Source: Buchnera aphidicola (Macrosiphum gaurae) (GTDB lineage: Bacteria; Pseudomonadota; Gammaproteobacteria; Enterobacterales; Enterobacteriaceae). From it: a DNA stretch of 64,000 nt. The notes beneath the pieces were generated by a model. The model was not told the origin of the DNA, did no database searches, and saw nothing but the letters and a program-made list of their open reading frames with translations. Each line of letters starts with the position of its first letter. The first letter of the stretch is position 1. Position numbers and translations under genes: made by a program. The stretch lies in assembly GCF_005080965.1 (NCBI RefSeq), contig NZ_CP034867.1:310001-374000 (forward strand). The letters are read 5' to 3'. Shown in pieces: positions 58,082-64,000 of the stretch.

Positions 58082-59617
58082 TTAAGAATTTTCATAAGAA
58101 AAATTTAATAAACGTATTCCAAAAACGTTTAACATCAATAAATATGTGATTCCAGATACTAAAAAAACAAAAGACAAGCGAATGATTTTATTAAAAAATG
58201 AACCAACATTCCAAAGTGGCATCATATATAATGTGAAAAATAAAATTAACATCATTACTAACGTTGATAAAATTACGTAAATGATAAAAATTAATTCACT
58301 ATATTTAAAATATATAATTCTTCTTTTGTATAATTCCCAATAAAGTAACAAAAAATTTATCCACCCCGATATACTTAAAGATAAAGAAAGACCAGCATGT
58401 TGAAAATAGAAAATAAAAATTGGATTCATTAGTTGAGTTAAAAAAAGCGTGAGTAATGAAATCTTCATAGGAAAATTTATTTCTTCACAAGCATAAAAAG
58501 AAGAAGATAAAACTTTTACCAAAATAAAAGAAACTAAACCAAAAGCATATAATTTTAATACCTTTTCTGTCATTAAAACATCAAAATTTGTAAATTTACC
58601 ATATTGAAACAAAACTATAATTATTGGTTTAGCAAGAAAAAATAGCATTACTGAACTTGGTAAAGATAAAATTAAACTAATACGAAAGCCCCAATTAAGC
58701 AATTTTTTATATTCTGATAGTGTTCTATTTTTATAATTTTTAGATAAAGACGTAAATAAAATAGTACTTAATGATACGCCTAATATACCTACTGGAAATT
58801 CTACTAATCGATCAGCATAATATATCCAAGATATTGAACCAGAATTAAGTAATGAACTAAAAATAGTGTTAATAACTAAAGAAATTTGATTGGCAGAAGC
58901 TCCTAAAATAGCAGGCCCTATTTTTCTCAAAGTTCTTAAAAGACCCCTATTATTCCAATTAAAACTTGGTAAAACTAACATATTTATTCTATATAAGAAC
59001 GGAAATTGATAAAAGACTTGAATAAAACCACCTATAATAACTGCCCATGCTAAAGAAATAATCGAAGGATGAAAATAAGAACTAAAAAACATAGAAAAAA
59101 TAATAATGCTTATATTTAAAAAAATTGGAGAAAATGCAGGAATAGAAAAATAATTCCAACTATTTAATACAGATGAAAATAACGAAGATAAAGAAACTAA
59201 TAAAATATAAGGAAACATTATTGTTAATAAATTTGACGATAATATTAGTTTTTCAGGTGAATTTACAAAACCTGGAGCACTCATTCTAATTATAAACTGA
59301 GAAAAAAATATCCCTAAAATAGTTAGTACAAACAAAAAAAAGATCATAAAACCAAATGTAGAAGAAATAAAAACCTTTATATCTTTCTCGTTTTTATTAG
59401 TTTTGTATTCCATTAAAACAGGTATAAAGGCTTGAGAAAACGTGCTATCAGAAAAAATACGACGTAATAAATTAGGGATTTTAAAAGATATAAAAAAAGC
59501 ATCGGTAAAAATAGAGGCACCAAAGATACTAGCAATTAAAATATCTCGAATAAAACCTAACACACGAGAGACAAAAGTCATCAAACTCACTGATATTAAA
59601 GATTTTATAAGATTCAT
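58082..59617 (-). CDS. murJ: Lipid II flippase MurJ
   Basis: MurJ (MviN) flips lipid II across the inner membrane for peptidoglycan synthesis. It is a polytopic MOP-superfamily protein with about 14 membrane segments. The functionally important charges of the central cavity are kept: Arg18, Arg24, Asp39 and Arg52 in SRVLGFIRD, FTDAFF and LLRRIF. The length of 511 residues equals that of E. coli. In E. coli murJ is next to flgN, as it nearly is here; pyrC lies between. Confidence 0.95.
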   Translation of the reverse strand: MNLIKSLISVSLMTFVSRVLGFIRDILIASIFGASIFTDAFFISFKIPNLLRRIFSDSTFSQAFIPVLMEYKTNKNEKDIKVFISSTFGFMIFFLFVLTILGIFFSQFIIRMSAPGFVNSPEKLILSSNLLTIMFPYILLVSLSSLFSSVLNSWNYFSIPAFSPIFLNISIIIFSMFFSSYFHPSIISLAWAVIIGGFIQVFYQFPFLYRINMLVLPSFNWNNRGLLRTLRKIGPAILGASANQISLVINTIFSSLLNSGSISWIYYADRLVEFPVGILGVSLSTILFTSLSKNYKNRTLSEYKKLLNWGFRISLILSLPSSVMLFFLAKPIIIVLFQYGKFTNFDVLMTEKVLKLYAFGLVSFILVKVLSSSFYACEEINFPMKISLLTLFLTQLMNPIFIFYFQHAGLSLSLSISGWINFLLLYWELYKRRIIYFKYSELIFIIYVILSTLVMMLILFFTLYMMPLWNVGSFFNKIIRLSFVFLVSGITYLLMLNVFGIRLLNFSYENS

Positions 59618-59900
59618 AGAAAACTAACCTACTAACCATAAAAAAATTTTGCACTCTTTTAATCTTTTAAAATAAAGAGATTAAAAATTAAATTGAATTG
59701 TTTCAATTACTTAACCAACATTAAAATATATAAATTACAAAAATCAACTTAATAAGTTATTAATAAAAATTTTTTATATAAAATATGTATTTAGAAAAAT
59801 AAATTAAATAAACGTTAAAATAATCTGATTAAAACAGTTTAAAAAAAACTAATTAATATTTAAAATGAGCTAAATAATTATAACCATATAAAAAAAGACA

Positions 59901-60956
59901 ATGTCTAAATTTATAAAAAAGATAAAAATTAAAAAACCTGATGATTGGCATGTTCATTTAAGAGATGATGATATTTTAAAAAAAGTTATTAAATATACTG
60001 GTAAATTTTATAAAAGAGCTATTATTATGCCTAATCTTGATGATCCTATTACAAATTGTTTAAAAAGCATTGCTTATCGTGATAAAATTTTAAAATCAAT
60101 GCATGTAAATTATAAATTTCAACCACTAATGACTTGTTATTTAACTAATTTTACAAAACCTAAAGAATTAGAATTTGGTTTTTCTAAGAAAATATTTATA
60201 GCAGCTAAATATTATCCTAATTTCTGTACAACTAATTCCAAAACAGGCATAAAAAAAATTAGTAACATTACTTCTGTTCTAGAATGTATGGAAAATATAG
60301 GAATGCCATTATTAATTCATGGTGAAGAGATCAATCAAAATATTGATATATATGATAGAGAAGCAAAGTTTATCGAAACAACACTAGATCCCTTACGAAA
60401 AAAATTTCCAAAGTTAAAGATAGTTTTAGAACATATTACTACTAAAGAATCTGTCGAGTATATTAAAAAAAATGATTTCAATTATTTAGCAGCAACTATC
60501 ACCCCACATCATTTAATGCTAAACCGGAACGATATGTTTTCTGGTGGAATTCAACCATATCTTTATTGTTTACCAATTTTAAAAAAAAATATACATCAAA
60601 AAGCATTAAGAGAAGCTATATCTAACGGAGATAAGCATTTTTTTTTAGGAAGTGATACAGCACCACATCTTCATAAAAATAAAATTAATGTTCTTGGATG
60701 TGCTGGTATATTTAATGCTCCATCGTCTCTATTATCTTATGTTAAAGTTTTTGAAGAAATGAATGCTTTGAAACATTTGCAGTCTTTTTGTTCTGAAAAT
60801 GGTCCTAAATTTTACAATATGCCCATTAATAAAGAAACTATAACAATAGTTAAAAAGCCATATAAGATCATGAAAAATATCAAAGTTGGAAGAGACACAA
60901 TTGTTCCATTTTTATCAGGTGAAACTTTAAATTGGTCTCTTGAAAATAAATACTAA
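59901..60956 (+). CDS. pyrC: Dihydroorotase
   Basis: Zinc amidohydrolase of pyrimidine synthesis, carbamoyl aspartate to dihydroorotate. Metal ligands are in DDWHVHLRD, the carboxylated Lys in AAKYYPNFCTTNS, His in LIHGE and LEHITTKES, and the catalytic Asp in LGSDTAPH. It has 351 residues (E. coli 348). It stands divergent from murJ and convergent with flgN across 15 bp. Confidence 0.96.
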   Translation: MSKFIKKIKIKKPDDWHVHLRDDDILKKVIKYTGKFYKRAIIMPNLDDPITNCLKSIAYRDKILKSMHVNYKFQPLMTCYLTNFTKPKELEFGFSKKIFIAAKYYPNFCTTNSKTGIKKISNITSVLECMENIGMPLLIHGEEINQNIDIYDREAKFIETTLDPLRKKFPKLKIVLEHITTKESVEYIKKNDFNYLAATITPHHLMLNRNDMFSGGIQPYLYCLPILKKNIHQKALREAISNGDKHFFLGSDTAPHLHKNKINVLGCAGIFNAPSSLLSYVKVFEEMNALKHLQSFCSENGPKFYNMPINKETITIVKKPYKIMKNIKVGRDTIVPFLSGETLNWSLENKY

Positions 60957-60971
60957 TCCAGTATTTTTATA

Positions 60972-61385
60972 CTAAATTTTTAGATCACCCTTGAAATCAT
61001 AAGTAATTGCTTTGTTATGGGTTGCAAACAATTCTAAAAAATATTGATTTAAAAACAGTTTTTTATTAATAAGAATTTTGTTTTTAAGGTTGAATTCTCT
61101 CAATAAAAAAAGTTTTTCTATAATTTTATTCCAAGAATTATTTAATTCTTTAACATTTTTATAAGGTGCAAATATACTATATTTTTTTTCAAGAGATAAT
61201 CTATCTTCATTTAAAATGACAAATTTTTTAAATAACATTGTTTTTTTTTCAATTGGCTTCAAAATAGTATTTATATTATTGCAAGTTTCAGGATTTAATA
61301 AAATATTATATTCTTCCTGCAGTATAAATTCTAAAGAAATTGAAATGTTTTTTATTTCCGTTATTGTTTTTATTAATTTTTTCAT
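60972..61385 (-). CDS. flgN: Flagellar export chaperone FlgN
   Basis: FlgN is the chaperone of the hook-filament junction proteins FlgK and FlgL. The 137-residue length (E. coli 138), the helical character and the location next to flgA support the call; sequence conservation is low, with LEFILQEEYNILL near the N-terminus recalling the family. The anti-sigma factor gene flgM, between flgN and flgA in E. coli, is gone, leaving 79 bp. Context carries much of the identification. Confidence 0.8.
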   Translation of the reverse strand: MKKLIKTITEIKNISISLEFILQEEYNILLNPETCNNINTILKPIEKKTMLFKKFVILNEDRLSLEKKYSIFAPYKNVKELNNSWNKIIEKLFLLREFNLKNKILINKKLFLNQYFLELFATHNKAITYDFKGDLKI

Positions 61386-61464
61386 TTTGAATATAAACTA
61401 CTATATACATATATATAACATACTTACATAAACATGAAATTACATCAACAAAAAAAACATTTTT

Positions 61465-62154
61465 TTATACGGATACTAAGACTTCACCATTTTCATTAAT
61501 AACACCATGAATAATTTTTCCAGTTTTAGTTTTAACACGTATAATATCGTTTTTAGCACCATTGCTTAATGATTTTGCTTGAGAAGAAATCATGAAGTTT
61601 TTATCATTGATAATCACAGTAACTTGCTGATTAACTGTAACCAACCAAAATGGTCGTGTCATAAAAGATGTTATTGGTTGTAATGGAACAAAGTCATGTA
61701 AATTTATTCTATTTATGACATCTTTCTTTTTTCGATATGTATTGTTAGGTAACATATCTAAACGTCCTATTAAAATTTTTAAATCTGATTCTGTTATTTT
61801 AGTACCCCTAGGAATCGGTCTATTTGCTACAATATATTCACCTTCAACTTGAACTTCTACTTGTAGATAATAACGTTCTTGATTACAAGTCAAAAGGACG
61901 TCAATCAAACCAAAAGTATGAATATTTCTTAAAAGAGAAAAAACAGGTTTTTTACAATAAATATTTTTTTTTAATGGAGTACGTATTATTATATTGATAT
62001 TATCTTTATTAAAGGGATATTCCTTTTTAAAAAAAATGTTTAATTGTTTGTTTAAGTCGAAAAAATTAAATTTTTGTACATTTGAACTGGCAGAATTAAC
62101 TGTAAAAGATATAAATAATAAAAAAAAATAAATCATCATCTTCATTATTATCAT
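61465..62154 (-). CDS. flgA: Flagellar P-ring assembly chaperone FlgA
   Basis: Periplasmic chaperone for P-ring formation by FlgI. It has a signal peptide (MIIMKMMIYFFLLFISFTVNSA) and a SAF domain with VANRPIPRGTKITESDL around 120-140, followed by the C-terminal beta domain ending IIHGVINENGEVLVSV. In-frame ATGs lie at 62211 and 62154; the latter has AAGGA five bases upstream and gives the signal peptide directly, so I chose it (229 residues; E. coli 219). It is divergent from flgB as in E. coli. Confidence 0.9.
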   Translation of the reverse strand: MIIMKMMIYFFLLFISFTVNSASSNVQKFNFFDLNKQLNIFFKKEYPFNKDNINIIIRTPLKKNIYCKKPVFSLLRNIHTFGLIDVLLTCNQERYYLQVEVQVEGEYIVANRPIPRGTKITESDLKILIGRLDMLPNNTYRKKKDVINRINLHDFVPLQPITSFMTRPFWLVTVNQQVTVIINDKNFMISSQAKSLSNGAKNDIIRVKTKTGKIIHGVINENGEVLVSV

Positions 62155-62404
62155 TCTTTTCCTTAATTTATGTTCATTAAATGATTTATAAATGTAGAAT
62201 TTTAAGAACATTTTCTTGATAGAAAATGTTTAATAAAGGTATAATATGAATATATTTATATTTTTAAAATTTTTTATTTTTAATTTTATTAAAATTTTTC
62301 ATAAAAAAATAGATATTCCGAAAAAAACAAAATAAGATGTTATTTATTTGTAACGATATTTTCTTTAAAATAATTTATCATATGTAAAATTAAAGGATAA
62401 AAAC

Positions 62405-62815
62405 ATGTTTGATAAAATAAATCAAATTTTTGATTTTAATCAAAAAGCATTAAGCCTTTATTCTAAAAGACAAGAAATATTATCCGCCAATATTGCTAAC
62501 TCTGATACACCTGGATATAAATCAATAGATATTAATTTTAAAAACGAACTAAAAAAAATGCTAAACAAAAAAAATGTAAAAAATACAAGCATTTTTTTAA
62601 AAAAAACGTCTCCTTACCATTTAGATGCAAAAAACAAAAACGTTTTTTTATTAAAAACTATTCCTGTCATTACTCATCAAATGAAGGAAGACGGTAACAC
62701 AGTAAATATGGATAGAGAAAGAATTGAATTCATAAATAATAGTTTGAAATATCAATCAAGTTTAGTATTCATGAAAAATGAAATTAAAAATATGATGCAT
62801 GTTTTAAAAGGATAA
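62405..62815 (+). CDS. flgB: Flagellar proximal rod protein FlgB
   Basis: Proximal rod subunit of the flagellar basal body. The rod/hook N-terminal motif LSANIANSDTPGYKSIDINF is clear and VNMDRERIEFINNSLKYQS is the typical C-terminal segment. It has 136 residues (E. coli 138). AAAGGA precedes the ATG. It heads the flgBCDE run. Confidence 0.96.
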   Translation: MFDKINQIFDFNQKALSLYSKRQEILSANIANSDTPGYKSIDINFKNELKKMLNKKNVKNTSIFLKKTSPYHLDAKNKNVFLLKTIPVITHQMKEDGNTVNMDRERIEFINNSLKYQSSLVFMKNEIKNMMHVLKG

Positions 62816-62823
62816 TATAGATT

Positions 62824-63234
62824 ATGTCTCTGCTAAACATATTTAGTATTGCAGGTTCAGCAATGACTGCGCAGTCACAAAAAATAAATGTAATTGCTAG
62901 TAACTTAGCTAATATGGATAGTACAATATATAAAAATGGAAAATTTTACCCATATGTTGCAAAAAAAGTTATTTTTGAATTGGATGCATTGAAAAATTCA
63001 AAAATAGGTGGAGTAAAAATATCTGGTATAGTAGATGATCCTAGTCCTATGAAGTTGATATACGATCCAAATAATCCATTAGCTGATAATAAAGGATATT
63101 TTGTAACATCAAATGTAAATCCTATTACAGAAATGGTAAATAATATCTCGGCAGCAAGAAGTTATCAGGCTAACATAGAAGTATTAAAGACAGCTAAAAC
63201 TATGATCATAAAAACATTAACAATCGGTGAATAA
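62824..63234 (+). CDS. flgC: Flagellar proximal rod protein FlgC
   Basis: Second proximal rod subunit, 136 residues (E. coli 134). The N-terminal motif NVIASNLANMDSTIYKNGKFYPY and the C-terminal segment NPITEMVNNISAARSYQANIEVLKTAK are the hallmarks. It begins 8 bp after flgB and ends 10 bp before flgD. Confidence 0.96.
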   Translation: MSLLNIFSIAGSAMTAQSQKINVIASNLANMDSTIYKNGKFYPYVAKKVIFELDALKNSKIGGVKISGIVDDPSPMKLIYDPNNPLADNKGYFVTSNVNPITEMVNNISAARSYQANIEVLKTAKTMIIKTLTIGE

Positions 63235-63244
63235 GGAAAAAAAA

Positions 63245-63916
63245 ATGAGCGTTATTAATATTCATTCACCAACAAATTTTATTGAAAAAGATCATAATAA
63301 CTTACCAAGTAACACTGATTCATTAAATTTACAAAAAAACTTTTTAACCTTATTAGTTGCACAAATTAAAAATCAAGATCCTACTAATCCTATTAAAAAT
63401 TCTGATTTAACATCACAATTAGCTCAAATTAATACAACAAATGGAATTGAGAAACTAAATAATATTGCACTTCAATTTGCGAACCAAATGAGCAAAAATC
63501 AAAGTATTTATTTGTCTTCATTAATTGGGCGTCATCTTATAATACCTAATAAAAAAATAATACACACTAAAGATACTGAAACAAAATTTGGAATACAATT
63601 GTTTGAAAATGCGACTTTAGTGAAAATAAAAATTACAGACGAAAAAAATAAAGTTTTACATGTAAAAGAAATAAAAGATATAAAATCTGGCATATATACT
63701 TTCGTATGGGATGGAAAAGATTTAGATAATAAAAATGTAATGACTGGAAAATATAATATATCAGTGATAGCTAAAAACCAAGATAAGGATGTTCCCGTTA
63801 AAAGTTTAAGTGAAGTTGTAGTTAATAGTATTATTATGTCTGCTAATGATCCTATTATCGATTTAGGAGACGCAGGAAAAACAACAGCTTCAAATATTTG
63901 TGAAATTCTTAAATAA
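63245..63916 (+). CDS. flgD: Flagellar hook-capping protein FlgD
   Basis: FlgD caps the growing hook and is needed for FlgE assembly. The conserved N-terminal part is NFLTLLVAQIKNQDPTNPIKNSDLTSQLAQI; the central Ig-like domain contains GIYTFVWDGKD. A GTG at 63227 overlapping flgC is in frame, but the ATG at 63245 has AAGGA seven bases upstream and gives the shorter, E. coli-like N-terminus; it yields 223 residues (E. coli 231). Confidence 0.94.
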   Translation: MSVINIHSPTNFIEKDHNNLPSNTDSLNLQKNFLTLLVAQIKNQDPTNPIKNSDLTSQLAQINTTNGIEKLNNIALQFANQMSKNQSIYLSSLIGRHLIIPNKKIIHTKDTETKFGIQLFENATLVKIKITDEKNKVLHVKEIKDIKSGIYTFVWDGKDLDNKNVMTGKYNISVIAKNQDKDVPVKSLSEVVVNSIIMSANDPIIDLGDAGKTTASNICEILK

Positions 63917-63955
63917 AATAATGTTTTCTTTAAAACAAAGAACAGGAGTAAATTT

Positions 63956-64000
63956 ATGCCTACTATGGGAGCTGTAAGCGGCTTATTAGTTAACAATGAC
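63956..64000 (+). CDS. flgE: Flagellar hook protein FlgE (3' end outside window)
   Basis: Only 15 codons are visible: MPTMGAVSGLLVNND. The AVSGL segment and its spacing fit the N-terminus of FlgE, where the rod/hook motif follows. AGGAG lies eight bases before the ATG, and the position after flgD is that of flgE. The identification rests mostly on order. Confidence 0.75.
   Translation, partial: MPTMGAVSGLLVNND

Noticed and set aside
1-64000. CRISPR arrays, insertion sequences, prophage, toxin-antitoxin or biosynthetic clusters
   Set aside because: No regularly spaced repeats, transposase or phage genes, or unfamiliar gene clusters were seen; essentially every gene has a clear enterobacterial orthologue.

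Overview
This window looks like part of the chromosome of Buchnera aphidicola, the obligate gammaproteobacterial endosymbiont of aphids. The base composition is extremely AT-rich and A/T homopolymers are everywhere. Every recognisable protein is a close but shortened or lysine/asparagine/isoleucine-enriched version of an enterobacterial protein. There are no insertion sequences, phages or CRISPR arrays, regulators are almost absent, and E. coli neighbourhoods survive with genes deleted from between them. The strain cannot be named from the sequence alone.

Layout. 1-9.5 kb: the 3' end of sohB, topA, suhB (reverse), then rlmN-ispG-hisS-glyA. 9.6-13 kb: biotin genes bioD, bioB and divergent bioA, with bioF and bioC deleted. 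13-20.3 kb: pgl, an N-terminally truncated mfd, and lolC-lolD-lolE. 20.4-33.1 kb: central metabolism (gapA, sucA-sucB, gpmA, pfkA, tpiA) with fldA, phrB, ybgI and glpF. 33.2-39.9 kb, reverse strand: serS, serC, aroA, cmk, rpsA and a dead ihfB. 40.2-50 kb: trxB, infA, aspS, znuBC, pykA, zwf, htpX. 50.4-56.4 kb: cspC, yoaE, tsaB, minCDE, rsmC. 56.4-58 kb: tRNA-Leu, tRNA-Cys, tRNA-Ser and ompA. 58-64 kb: murJ, pyrC and the flagellar block flgN, flgA, flgB, flgC, flgD, with flgE running off the right edge.

The genes serve a streamlined cell: glycolysis (gpmA, pfkA, tpiA, gapA, pykA), entry to the pentose phosphate pathway (zwf, pgl), an oxoglutarate dehydrogenase without succinyl-CoA synthetase nearby, the last three steps of biotin synthesis, steps of isoprenoid, serine, chorismate and pyrimidine synthesis, tRNA charging and modification, division-site placement, and a flagellar basal body.

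I found no convincing new multi-gene system. The strongest signals are of genome decay and its tolerance. Two genes, cmk and rsmC, each carry a single frameshift inside a poly(A) tract (A9 and A11), and the downstream frame is still perfectly conserved; this is the pattern expected if RNA polymerase slippage rescues the product. By contrast ihfB has a stop codon, a missense change and a frameshift, and is clearly dead. SuhB has lost three of its four catalytic metal ligands while keeping its fold, and Mfd lacks its UvrB-like/UvrA-binding module. Regulatory curiosities include a long imperfect palindrome at the bioFC deletion scar, a 14-bp motif shared upstream of sucA and zwf, three consecutive hairpins before a GC-richer cspC leader, an infA promoter nested in the trxB terminator, and a four-codon leader ORF that overlaps the yoaE start.
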